A stretch of 64,000 bases of DNA from the NCBI RefSeq assembly GCF_045689245.1, contig NZ_CP136865.1:372001-436000 (forward strand). Direction: 5' to 3'. Both the position numbers and the translations under genes were made by a program. This DNA comes from Congregibacter brevis (GTDB lineage Bacteria; Pseudomonadota; Gammaproteobacteria; Pseudomonadales; Halieaceae). Below the pieces are notes generated by a model that made no database searches, was not told the DNA's origin, and was given only the letters and a program-made list of their open reading frames with translations. Each line of letters opens with the position of its first letter. Position 1 is the stretch's first letter. This document shows, piece by piece, positions 34,264-43,042 of this stretch.

Positions 34264-36099
34264 ATGACGCCGACAAAACTTTCAGGCCTGCGCCTTCCCC
34301 AGCAGGATCTCGACCAGTGCAGCTTGTTCGAATGCACGACTGAGGCCGTGGAAAAATGGGTAGAAGAGGTGCCCATGGGCAATCCTCTGCGTGCAGGATC
34401 AAGTCTTCGCAACGCTGTTTCTGAGCTTAATCGCGTGCGGTTAAAGCCCCAGGAGCGCTTCCAGCTTCTAGAGCGGTTGCGCACGCCTATCCATTCCGTA
34501 CTAACTGTATTAATCCGCGGTTCGCTCAAGCAATCGGTCATCCTGGATAACGACAAACAGATTCAGACAGATCTTATTACCGATCTATGTTCTTTAACGG
34601 CTGCCGGGTACACGCTGTCAGCGGTGCACACGATTCAGGACAACAGCAGTGTCACGGACGTAAATCCTGCAAAACTTGCGTGCGAATCCTTGCATCGAGC
34701 GATGGTTTTGTCCGGGCAACATATCCTTGTGTCCTACATCCTCTACCAACCCGTCAATTCGAACGGCTGGGCTGGGCTACATCAGCTGTATTCTTTAAGT
34801 GAGCGGCAACAGCTCGCCAACCTTCCGGTGGAGGACAGCCTCCGAGACACTCGCAGCAACATAGCGCAGGAGTACTTACCCCCGTTGTTGCTGGCATGCT
34901 CCAAGCCAAACCAGCTGCGGCAGCACGACATTTCGGGCGCCTATCGCGCATTTCAGGAGTGGCGAGACCTCGCCGAACTTCAGGATCCGGAGCTTGGTGA
35001 GGGTTTGTTCGCCGTCGACATGCTGAGTGACCAGGCCCCGGCCTTCGCTGAGCTTCTTGTACGACGGGGCAGCACACAGTTTCGCTACATCAACACCAAG
35101 GCCTTGATCCGACATCTCGAAGAGCTCAAAAAATCTCGCGGCACTCAGGGACTGCGGGTCATTGAGTTCGACCGGGAAACCCGCCTGGACACCAATCTCC
35201 TCGAGCATCTGATCAAATCCTTGGGGGAGATCAGCCAGCGAAACTTTGCGCGACAGCAATCCCGCGTCTCGCTGGATATAGCAACGGGGCTTAGCAACGT
35301 GCATTACTTCGTTGCTGGCGAGCGCAGTCTGGAAGAGATTTTCCACGGTCTGGACTATGACGATTCAGAACTGTCGATGACCAATCAGAATCCGTTTATC
35401 ACGCCGGCTAGTCACGGTGACCAGTGGCAGCAAGCAAACGCTGAAGACGAAATTGAAGAGCATGCTTCGGAGGAAGAACTCGAACTTGGCGTGGACGTCG
35501 ACAAGTTGTCGAAACTAGTACAGGAGCAGGACGCACAGGCCAAGGCCATAAAACCCAAGCGCCACACGGTTTATTCGGTAAAAACGACGAACACCAGTCC
35601 CGGCGGTTATTGCGTAGAGTGGAGTGATCCGCCCGATAATCTTCACATTGGAGACATTGTCTGCGTACGGGAATCCGGGATGGAGCAGGCCGACTGGACC
35701 ATCGCAGTGATCCGCTGGGTAAGCCAGGTTAAGCATGCTCCGACACTCCTGGGTCTGGAGCTTATAAGCCCTCGCGGCGGTGCCTACGCAGCGCAAATCA
35801 AAATGCCTGATGGTACGTTCTCAAAACCCATTCGCGTGCTTTTGCTCCCGGAGATACCTCTGGTCGGGCAGGCCCATACCCTGGTTGTTCCACGAATGGT
35901 CTTCAAAGAGGGCCAGCGGATAACCGTGACCCGGGAAGAAGACTCTGCACTTGTGAAGCTCCGTCGTCAGGTTTCTTCAACGGGGTATTTCGGCCAAATG
36001 GACTTCGAATACCTCCGCCAGCTCGACGATGACATTGAAAGTTCTAAACGCGAGGATTTACCGACCGCAGCTTTTGATTCGATCTGGACAGATCTTTAA
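34264..36099 (+). CDS. Conserved 611-residue protein, possibly PilZ-like at the C-terminus
   Basis: I do not recognise a firm family. The N-terminal half (LDQCSLFECTTEAVEKWVEEVP, then an all-helical region with RLKPQERFQLLERL) resembles long cytoplasmic proteins found in pseudomonads. An acidic low-complexity stretch lies at about 395-420. The C-terminal part is beta-rich and includes NTSPGGYCVEW, which fits the D/NxSxxG part of a PilZ c-di-GMP motif. The partner RxxxR is not obvious. No signal peptide or membrane helix. Divergent from efp. ATG 34222 is an alternative start. Confidence 0.75.
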   Translation: MTPTKLSGLRLPQQDLDQCSLFECTTEAVEKWVEEVPMGNPLRAGSSLRNAVSELNRVRLKPQERFQLLERLRTPIHSVLTVLIRGSLKQSVILDNDKQIQTDLITDLCSLTAAGYTLSAVHTIQDNSSVTDVNPAKLACESLHRAMVLSGQHILVSYILYQPVNSNGWAGLHQLYSLSERQQLANLPVEDSLRDTRSNIAQEYLPPLLLACSKPNQLRQHDISGAYRAFQEWRDLAELQDPELGEGLFAVDMLSDQAPAFAELLVRRGSTQFRYINTKALIRHLEELKKSRGTQGLRVIEFDRETRLDTNLLEHLIKSLGEISQRNFARQQSRVSLDIATGLSNVHYFVAGERSLEEIFHGLDYDDSELSMTNQNPFITPASHGDQWQQANAEDEIEEHASEEELELGVDVDKLSKLVQEQDAQAKAIKPKRHTVYSVKTTNTSPGGYCVEWSDPPDNLHIGDIVCVRESGMEQADWTIAVIRWVSQVKHAPTLLGLELISPRGGAYAAQIKMPDGTFSKPIRVLLLPEIPLVGQAHTLVVPRMVFKEGQRITVTREEDSALVKLRRQVSSTGYFGQMDFEYLRQLDDDIESSKREDLPTAAFDSIWTDL

Positions 36100-36128
36100 C
36101 TCGCTTCTGACCACAACTGATTTCGCGC

Positions 36129-37289
36129 TCAATCGCTTCCTCGAGGCACGCCTAGAACATACAACAAAGTCTCCAGAGTGCCGTAGTTAATCGCACAGGG
36201 GGCAGTTTCTCTAACCCGCGGCTTTGCGTGGAAGGCAACCCCCAAACCCGCGGTGGCCAACATTGGTAGGTCGTTGGCGCCATCACCCACCGCAACTGTA
36301 TCCGCTAGATCAATACCCTCTCGCTCAGCTATCTCCTTGAGTAAAAGTACCTTTCGCTCGGCATCGACAATCTCGCCGTTCACGTCACCGGTCAATGCGT
36401 CATCGATAATCTGCAGGTGATTGGCATGAACCTCGTCGAGGCCGATTTGCGCTTGGACTTTTCTCGCAAAGTAATCAAACCCCCCAGACAAGATCGCCGT
36501 GTGATGTCCCTGCGCGCGTAGGGTGCGCAGCAAAATTCGCGCGCCCGGCATGATCGGGAGGGTAGCGCCCACTTCCTGTATCTGTGCGGCATCCAAGCCC
36601 CGTAGTTTGGACATGCGCTCACGGAAGCTGCTGCGAAAGTCGAGTTCTCCACGCATCGCTCGAGCGGTGACAGCAGCAACTTCTTCGCCAACTCCGGCAC
36701 GATGAGCGAGCTCATCAATAACCTCGCATTGAATCAGGGTTGAGTCCATGTCAAAGGCTATGAGTCGCCGCCGGGGACGTTTACTGTCGCTCGGTGCGAG
36801 AGCAAGGTCCACCTCCCAGCGACCTGCCAGATCCTGCAGTCGTGCGCGCTGAGCCGCACACCGGTCCCAGTCGTCTAAGTAAAACTCCAGTGCGAACTCT
36901 TGACCCGAAGACGCAGACGAGGGCGGCGATAGCCGGCGCAATGCCCGTAGTTCGACATCCCAATGGGCAAGGGTCGCCAGCAGCTCCGAGGGCAAACTCG
37001 AGCCAGCAGGCACAATCACCGTCAATACCGCATCTGCGCAGCGATAGAGCCCCGCGTCACTGTGGTCTGTCGCTGCCGATACAGCATGAGCCTGCCAGGG
37101 AATCCCCAGTTTGCCGAGCTCTGTCGCAACGCGGTCGCCGAACGCGCCCTCATCCACCTCGCTGTGCACCACAAGAACCGGGGCGTCCGCCAGAAATCGC
37201 ACCGAATCGGCCAATGCCAATACAGGCAAGAGTCGCTGTAAGGCGGCGTAGTCCAACTCTGTCGGCAATGAAAAGCCCGTTGTTGTCAC
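36129..37289 (-). CDS. serB: Phosphoserine phosphatase
   Basis: Final step of serine biosynthesis. The C-terminal HAD-family domain (from about 175) shows FDMDSTLIQCEVIDELA (nucleophile Asp), LSGGFDYFA and VAVGDGANDLPML. The N-terminal 160 residues form ACT-like regulatory domains, as in pseudomonad SerB. The start is inferred as GTG 37289 with AGGG upstream, giving 386 residues; the frame is open to 37505 but the extra part is non-homologous, and ATG 37355 is possible. Divergent from the Smp-like gene. Confidence 0.93.
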   Translation of the reverse strand: MTTTGFSLPTELDYAALQRLLPVLALADSVRFLADAPVLVVHSEVDEGAFGDRVATELGKLGIPWQAHAVSAATDHSDAGLYRCADAVLTVIVPAGSSLPSELLATLAHWDVELRALRRLSPPSSASSGQEFALEFYLDDWDRCAAQRARLQDLAGRWEVDLALAPSDSKRPRRRLIAFDMDSTLIQCEVIDELAHRAGVGEEVAAVTARAMRGELDFRSSFRERMSKLRGLDAAQIQEVGATLPIMPGARILLRTLRAQGHHTAILSGGFDYFARKVQAQIGLDEVHANHLQIIDDALTGDVNGEIVDAERKVLLLKEIAEREGIDLADTVAVGDGANDLPMLATAGLGVAFHAKPRVRETAPCAINYGTLETLLYVLGVPRGSD

Positions 37290-37404
37290 AATGAAACCCT
37301 GTTCACAAAAATTACCTGCCAATTCTAACTCAGCGCGATTACAACAAGACGCCATACAGCGCCCCCGCTTATAATTCTCGCACCGCATCGTGCCGAACCG
37401 TTTC

Positions 37405-38670
37405 ATGCAGCGCTTTAAGACCCTCAGCTTGAGCCTACAACTGCCCATCATGGCGGCCGGTTGCGCCCTGCTTGTGGGTTTGTGTTTACTCTGGCTAGCT
37501 GCCACGTCCAGCGAGTACCTGCAAAACGAAAGAGAGCGGCTTTACGGAGAGGCTCTCGCTCAGCAGGTCTCCGCCACAGTGCGGGAGGCCTTGCAACGCG
37601 GAGACCTTCTCAGCGCTCGAGCATCGCTCCAACGATTTGTCGACAGCTCTCTGGCAGGCGGTATCACCATCCGCGATGTAGAGGGCATGGCCATGGGGAC
37701 AGCCGGGACTGTTAGTGGGCCAAATCTCACGCAGTACAGCGCACCGATACGTATCGGAGAAGACACCGCTGGCGAAGTGCTGGTTGCGGTGGACAGCAGC
37801 GCGGGACAGGAGAGTCGCTGGCGCTTTCTTTTCTCACTTTTAGCACTGGCGGCGGCATTGAGTCTTTTGGTGTTCATGGGCACACGGTTTTTAGCACAGC
37901 GCCTGGCCACCTCACTCCTTGCCCTAGACAGCCAACTCGCATTACCGGACACCGCAGATCAAACGCTGGACAACGAAGTGACCAGACTGCAACAGAGTGT
38001 CGAGGCTTTACCACTGGACATGCTTCGCAGCCATGCACCTGTTCCAGCGGCAGCGACAGAGTTTCAACAGGCAACTATTCTGTTTATCCATCTGGCAAGT
38101 CTCGCACGCTACGTCGACACCCTCGGCGAATCAAACCTGCACCGTTACACGCGTCGCTTACAACAGATCGTGCAGGCAGCCGCTCAGTGTTACCGCGGAG
38201 AGCTCATAGTCACGCGGCCCTTCGGCGTCGTCATTAGTTTCAGTCCGCAGCCTAACGCCGGCAGCGAAGCGCTCCGCGCAGCGAGCTGCGCTCGGCTCAT
38301 AGCGCTTATTTCTCTGGGACTACAAAAGCGGACAAACCTTTCTCTTGAGCTGGCCATGGCCCTTGGGCAATGTGAACAGGGAATGGATCAAGCGACGGAT
38401 ATCTACCCGCAACTGCATTTGCAGGGAGCCATTGATGACTTACGCGACGCCTGCCTCCGTCATAAGCGCTACCCGACCATTCTTCTCTCACAGAGCGCTC
38501 TTGCTGACGAGCAGCTCGCCGCAGCAGCGCAAGTCGAGGAAACCAGCGACCAGAGCACCGGGGTAAGTGAGCTCATTTCGCTGGCGAGAGAGCAGGAGGA
38601 TCTCGTTGCTCATCAGGCCGAGATGATTGTGGAGCGGATTAAACCCTCGGTAGCGCCCGGCGGCGACTAA
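37405..38670 (+). CDS. YtjB/Smp-like inner-membrane protein with cyclase-like C-terminus
   Basis: About 421 residues. Two membrane helices (about 8-30 and 140-162) flank a periplasmic sensor-like domain, the YtjB/Smp (AhpA) architecture that sits divergently beside serB in many gammaproteobacteria. The cytoplasmic C-terminal half (about 215-330; LFIHLASLARYVDTLGESNLH) looks like a degenerate class III nucleotide cyclase fold lacking obvious metal aspartates. GTG 37390 is an alternative start. Function unknown. Confidence 0.78.
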   Translation: MQRFKTLSLSLQLPIMAAGCALLVGLCLLWLAATSSEYLQNERERLYGEALAQQVSATVREALQRGDLLSARASLQRFVDSSLAGGITIRDVEGMAMGTAGTVSGPNLTQYSAPIRIGEDTAGEVLVAVDSSAGQESRWRFLFSLLALAAALSLLVFMGTRFLAQRLATSLLALDSQLALPDTADQTLDNEVTRLQQSVEALPLDMLRSHAPVPAAATEFQQATILFIHLASLARYVDTLGESNLHRYTRRLQQIVQAAAQCYRGELIVTRPFGVVISFSPQPNAGSEALRAASCARLIALISLGLQKRTNLSLELAMALGQCEQGMDQATDIYPQLHLQGAIDDLRDACLRHKRYPTILLSQSALADEQLAAAAQVEETSDQSTGVSELISLAREQEDLVAHQAEMIVERIKPSVAPGGD

Positions 38671-38699
38671 GCGACAGAGCGAGACAAGCTCACCGAGGC

Positions 38700-40949
38700 T
38701 TACCCTGCTACGTCCATTCTCTCCACCCGCTGAAAGCCCCGGGGCAGTTTATTACCTCGACGCCCACGCTCTCCATGGTAATGATCAAGCTCCGAACGCT
38801 TCAGGGTGAGATGGCGCTTACCTGCCCAAACTGTGAGACCGTCGCTGTCCTTCAGCACTGCCGTCGCTATCACGTACTCTTCGCGTTCCTTAAGCCTCGC
38901 ACCCGGGATAGAGATGATTTTATTGCCCTTGCCGCGGGACAAACTCGGTAAGTCCGCCAAAGGAAACACCAGCAAACGACCTTCATTGCTTACCGCTGCC
39001 ACCCACTCTGCTCCTTCGGCGATAGGAACAGGACTAACTACTTGAGCCCCCGCTGGCAGAGTCAAAGCGGCTTTCCCAGCACGATTCTTCGTCTGCAGTT
39101 CACCAAGCGTAGTGACAAAGCCATAGCCGGCGTCCGAGGCCAGAAGACAGCGTTGCCCACTGTCACCCATCATCAATCCGTCGAAACCCGCTCCGGATGG
39201 CGGGTTAATACGACCGGTAAGAGGCTCGCCCTGTCCCCGAGCAGAAGGCAGATTGTGCGTGGCCAGCGTGTAGGCGCGACCTGTGGAATCAATGATCACC
39301 GCCGGTTGATTACTCCGACCGCGCGCTGCCAATTTGAAACTGTCGCCAGATTTGTAACTCAGAGTCGTGGGATCCATCTCGTGACCCTTCGCTGCGCGAA
39401 TCCAGCCTTTCTCAGAGAGCACTACAGTAATTGGGTCGGCCGTCATTAGCTCCAACTCGCTAAACGCCTGGGCTTCGTCTCGACGCGCCAGAGGCGAGCG
39501 GCGATCATCCCCATACTTTTCGGCGATAGCTGTGAGCTCTTTTTTAATCAGAGTCTTCAGTCGCGCGTCGGAACCAAGAGTTTTCTCAAGCCAGTCACGC
39601 TCTTTCTCGAGCTCGTCCTGCTCTCCTCGAATCTTCATTTCTTCGAGCTTGGCGAGATTACGCAGCTTCAGCTCAAGGATCGCTTCGGCCTGAATATCCG
39701 ATATGCTAAAGCGCTGCATTAGGGCCTGCTTTGGATGCTCCTCGGTACGAATGATGTGAATCACTTCATCAATATTCAGGTAAGCGGCGAGATAACCTTC
39801 CAGTATGTGCAACCGTCGCTGCACACGCTCGAGTCGATAATCCAATCGCCGTCGCACCGTCTCCCGACGAAACTTCAGCCACTGCTTGAGAATCCCATCG
39901 AGACTCCTTACACCGGGACGACCGTCGATACCTATCATGTTGAGATTGACGCGATAGGTTCGTTCGAGATCCGTCGTTGCGAATAAATGGCTCATCAAGC
40001 CATCGCGATCTATGCGGTTTGAGCGGGGCACGATAACCAGACGAGTAGGGTTTTCGTGATCCGACTCATCGCGAAGATCTGCCACCATCGGAAGTTTCTT
40101 GGCCTGCATCTGCTGGGCGATCTGCTCAAGCACACGAGAACCGGATGCCTGATGAGGCAGCGCCGTCACCACGATGTCACCGTGCTCAAGATCCCACACC
40201 GCACGCATGCGCAAACCTCCGCGTCCCGTGGCATAGATCTGGGCAATATCCTCCGGAGGCGTGATGATCTCAGCCTCTGTGGGATAGTCAGGGCCCTGTA
40301 TGATTTCGCAAAGCTCGGCGAGGCTCGTTTTTGGAGCCTCTAGAAGAGTGATTGCAGCGGTCACAACCTCCCGCAAATTATGCGGCGGTATATCAGTCGC
40401 CATGCCTACGGCGATACCTGTCGTTCCGTTAAGAAGGATGTTCGGCACCTGAGCTGGAAGCAGTGAAGGCTCATCCATGGTGCCGTCAAAGTTGGGCACC
40501 CAATCCACCGTGCCCTGACCCAGCTCCCCCAGCAATACATCGGCATAGGCTGTGAGACGCGACTCCGTATAGCGCATCGCAGCAAAAGACTTTGGATCAT
40601 CGGGGGAACCCCAATTGCCCTGACCATCGACCAAGGGATAGCGATAGCTAAAGCTCTGCGCCATCAGCACCATGGCCTCGTACGCTGCGCTGTCACCATG
40701 GGGATGAAATTTGCCGATGACATCACCGACGGTACGCGCCGACTTCTTGAACTTCGCGGTGGCCTTCAGGCCGAGTTCACTCATGGCGTACACAATTCGT
40801 CGCTGTACAGGCTTAAGGCCGTCTCCGATGTGTGGAAGCGCTCGATCAAGAATGACGTACATCGAGTAGTCAAGATAGGCTTTCTCGGCATACTGCTTTA
40901 GGGAAATACCCTCGATGCCATCTTCATCGATGGTGTTGGTTTCAGTCAT
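38700..40949 (-). CDS. parC: DNA topoisomerase IV subunit A
   Basis: Type IIA topoisomerase subunit (749 residues) that decatenates replicated chromosomes with ParE (not in the window). The catalytic tyrosine is Tyr127 in AAMRYTESRL. The quinolone-determining region HPHGDSAAYEAM carries Ser87 and Glu91, the drug-sensitive residues at the positions of E. coli Ser80 and Glu84. The C-terminal domain is short and lacks the GyrA-box, favouring ParC over GyrA. Confidence 0.96.
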   Translation of the reverse strand: MTETNTIDEDGIEGISLKQYAEKAYLDYSMYVILDRALPHIGDGLKPVQRRIVYAMSELGLKATAKFKKSARTVGDVIGKFHPHGDSAAYEAMVLMAQSFSYRYPLVDGQGNWGSPDDPKSFAAMRYTESRLTAYADVLLGELGQGTVDWVPNFDGTMDEPSLLPAQVPNILLNGTTGIAVGMATDIPPHNLREVVTAAITLLEAPKTSLAELCEIIQGPDYPTEAEIITPPEDIAQIYATGRGGLRMRAVWDLEHGDIVVTALPHQASGSRVLEQIAQQMQAKKLPMVADLRDESDHENPTRLVIVPRSNRIDRDGLMSHLFATTDLERTYRVNLNMIGIDGRPGVRSLDGILKQWLKFRRETVRRRLDYRLERVQRRLHILEGYLAAYLNIDEVIHIIRTEEHPKQALMQRFSISDIQAEAILELKLRNLAKLEEMKIRGEQDELEKERDWLEKTLGSDARLKTLIKKELTAIAEKYGDDRRSPLARRDEAQAFSELELMTADPITVVLSEKGWIRAAKGHEMDPTTLSYKSGDSFKLAARGRSNQPAVIIDSTGRAYTLATHNLPSARGQGEPLTGRINPPSGAGFDGLMMGDSGQRCLLASDAGYGFVTTLGELQTKNRAGKAALTLPAGAQVVSPVPIAEGAEWVAAVSNEGRLLVFPLADLPSLSRGKGNKIISIPGARLKEREEYVIATAVLKDSDGLTVWAGKRHLTLKRSELDHYHGERGRRGNKLPRGFQRVERMDVAG

Positions 40950-41028
40950 TTAGGGGTCTCTTGCTGGGTCTGGGCTGCTTTGGAGGAGTCGGACGATGCG
41001 CCTCGCACTCCGCAGCCGTCATTACTGT

Positions 41029-41064
41029 TGTATTTACTTTTGTATTTACTTTTGTAATTGCTTT
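41029..41064. repeat. Three tandem 12-bp repeats upstream of parC
   Basis: The unit TGTATTTACTTT occurs twice exactly (41029-41040, 41041-41052) and once with changes (TGTAATTGCTTT, 41053-41064). It lies in the 148-bp gap between parC and the CNBD gene, so it falls in the parC leader on the minus strand. Confidence 0.85.
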
Positions 41065-41097
41065 TGGCGTTGCTCGTGTCGTTAGCAAAAATGCGGA

Positions 41098-41937
41098 TCA
41101 GTCTTCACCGCCTCCCTGCGTATCGGTCTTCGTCGCGTTTGCCCCGCGCTGCTGCACGAGTTGCTCGTTGAGACTAACAATGGAATTCGCCATATCCGTT
41201 AACAGCGCGTGGATCGTAGCTGGATTACTTTTGATGAGCTCTGTGAACTGGCTGGTCGGAACCTTCACCACACTACAGCGGCTGCGCGCACGCACAGTGG
41301 CACTGCGATCTGCATGGGTCAGTGCCGCCATGGCACCGAAAATCTCACCGGGGCTGATGATACCCACAGGGACATCGTCTACCAGCACATCAGCCAGGCC
41401 GGACGTGAGGTTGAATACGTACTGAGCACGCTCTCCCTGATTAATGATGATCTCATCGGGCTCGTACAACGCGAAACCCGGAGTCGTAATCACGTCAATC
41501 TGGGTTTGCATCGCCGTCAGTCGCAGCATCATTCCGCTGTAGGTGACCAGTAGCCGCGTCCAGAGCTTGGTTGTGCTTGGGCGCGAAAAAACCTGCTGCA
41601 TGAATTCCAGAGCGCTGAAACTACTGAGGCTCGCGCCCGCTTCACTGCCGTAGAAAACTGCTGCATCTACATCTCGGCTGCCGGCAATGTCAGGCAGGAG
41701 CACATCGCCTTCTTCTAATAGGTAAACGGCGCGATCTGCATAGCGCACGGAGATGGTTCCACTGGCAACCAGATAGAACTTTGCAGGATCAAAGCCGCGG
41801 AAGTTTCCCGACTGGGTAGGAGCGACCTCAACACGGATTGGCAAGATCTCTATTTCGTCCAACAGAGCCTGCACTAAACCACGGTATTGCTGGTTCAGAA
41901 GCTTAAAGTCAGCGGGTAGTTCAACGCTCGCTAGCAT
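41098..41937 (-). CDS. Cyclic-nucleotide-binding-domain protein without a DNA-binding domain
   Basis: A 279-residue protein. A canonical cNMP-binding fold occupies about 145-255 (GERAQYVFNLTSGLADVLVD, then GEIFGAMAALTHADRSATVRA, the phosphate-cassette position). A second, degenerate fold may lie at about 40-95 (YLVASGTISVRYADRAVYLLEEGDVL). No Crp-type helix-turn-helix follows. It probably acts as a protein-protein sensor. Upstream of parC on the same strand. Ligand unknown. Confidence 0.8.
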   Translation of the reverse strand: MLASVELPADFKLLNQQYRGLVQALLDEIEILPIRVEVAPTQSGNFRGFDPAKFYLVASGTISVRYADRAVYLLEEGDVLLPDIAGSRDVDAAVFYGSEAGASLSSFSALEFMQQVFSRPSTTKLWTRLLVTYSGMMLRLTAMQTQIDVITTPGFALYEPDEIIINQGERAQYVFNLTSGLADVLVDDVPVGIISPGEIFGAMAALTHADRSATVRARSRCSVVKVPTSQFTELIKSNPATIHALLTDMANSIVSLNEQLVQQRGANATKTDTQGGGED

Positions 41938-42087
41938 GCTCGATTTGGGTACCGTCTCACCGATGCGCTTCTCGTAGCGCGGATAACGCGATCATAGCAA
42001 CTTCTCTTGCCAGCGAGAACAACTCAACTAGCGAGAAAGGGTTCAAATCGCTAGCATGACAAACCCCGTATTTGGCAGGCAAACAGC

Positions 42088-42591
42088 ATGCTCGATGAGT
42101 CAGGTTGGTCATTTCAGCCCTTTTCCGCCCTCAGTGGTGCTGATGTTTACGATCTGTTGCAACTTCGTTCCGCGGTTTTTGTGGTCGAGCAAGACTGCGT
42201 GTATCTGGATCCTGATGGATTAGACCAGGCGGGGTGGCACTGTTGCTATCGGAAAGACGGCCGCTTACTGGCCTATCAACGCTGTTTACCACCGGGAACG
42301 CCCTATGGCGAGGACAGCTCTATGGGCAGAATCATTGTTGATCCCTCAGCGCGCGGCAGCCAGCTGGGAAGAGAACTGGTGCGTCGCGGCATAGAGTTCA
42401 ATCTAGCGACCTGGCCCAAGAGCCCTATTCTGATTGGAGCCCAAGCTCAGCTGCAGCGATTCTATGAGTCCATGGGCTTTGTAGTGTGCTCCGAGCCCTA
42501 TTTGGAGGACGGTATTCCTCACCTGCAGATGCAACACCCGAACGTGGAGGGCGTCGTGAACGACTTGGAGTCGGAATCAACGCGCGACTAA
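42088..42591 (+). CDS. elaA: ElaA-type GNAT acetyltransferase
   Basis: A 167-residue GNAT N-acetyltransferase. ElaA blocks: VYDLLQLRSAVFVVEQDCVY, the acetyl-CoA loop GRIIVDPSARGSQLGRELV, and IGAQAQLQRFYESMGF. Substrate of ElaA proteins is not established. It converges with dtd; the spacer is 4 nt. Confidence 0.88.
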   Translation: MLDESGWSFQPFSALSGADVYDLLQLRSAVFVVEQDCVYLDPDGLDQAGWHCCYRKDGRLLAYQRCLPPGTPYGEDSSMGRIIVDPSARGSQLGRELVRRGIEFNLATWPKSPILIGAQAQLQRFYESMGFVVCSEPYLEDGIPHLQMQHPNVEGVVNDLESESTRD

Positions 42592-42595
42592 ACGC

Positions 42596-43036
42596 TTAGC
42601 GTGCGTCCATCAAGAAAGTCACGGGACCGTCGTTAACAAGGCTGACCTGCATGTCTGCACCAAAGCGACCACCCGCAGACGGGGGGTGAACTTTGGATAA
42701 GTAATCATAGAGTTGCTGAAAAAGAGGCTCTGCCATATCGGGAGCCATGGCCGTTGAAAACCCGGGCCGAAGCCCACGCGAGGTGTCCGCGGCTAGGGTG
42801 AACTGAGAAACCAGCAAAAGACCTCCGGACACATCTCGGAGACTGCGATTCATGCGGCCCTGTTCATCTCCAAAAACGCGGTAATTGAGGATCCTTTCAA
42901 GGAGCTTCTCGCCCCCTTCGAGGGTGTCATCGGGCTCAAGGCCCAAAAACACCAACAGGCCGGCATCGATACTGCCAACGACTTCAGCGTCGATGGCAAC
43001 CGACGCCTCGCGCACACGCTGTATCAGTGCGCGCAT
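42596..43036 (-). CDS. dtd: D-aminoacyl-tRNA deacylase
   Basis: Removes D-amino acids (and glycine) mischarged to tRNA. A 146-residue dimeric enzyme with the diagnostic SQFTLAAD and C-terminal NDGPVTF motifs (cross-subunit Gly-cisPro element). It follows typA by 6 nt on the same strand, so the two are probably co-transcribed. Confidence 0.96.
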   Translation of the reverse strand: MRALIQRVREASVAIDAEVVGSIDAGLLVFLGLEPDDTLEGGEKLLERILNYRVFGDEQGRMNRSLRDVSGGLLLVSQFTLAADTSRGLRPGFSTAMAPDMAEPLFQQLYDYLSKVHPPSAGGRFGADMQVSLVNDGPVTFLMDAR

Positions 43037-43042
43037 GGGACT

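Noticed and set aside
38700..40949. GyrA instead of ParC
   Set aside because: Length of 749 and C-terminal domain without a GyrA box favour ParC.
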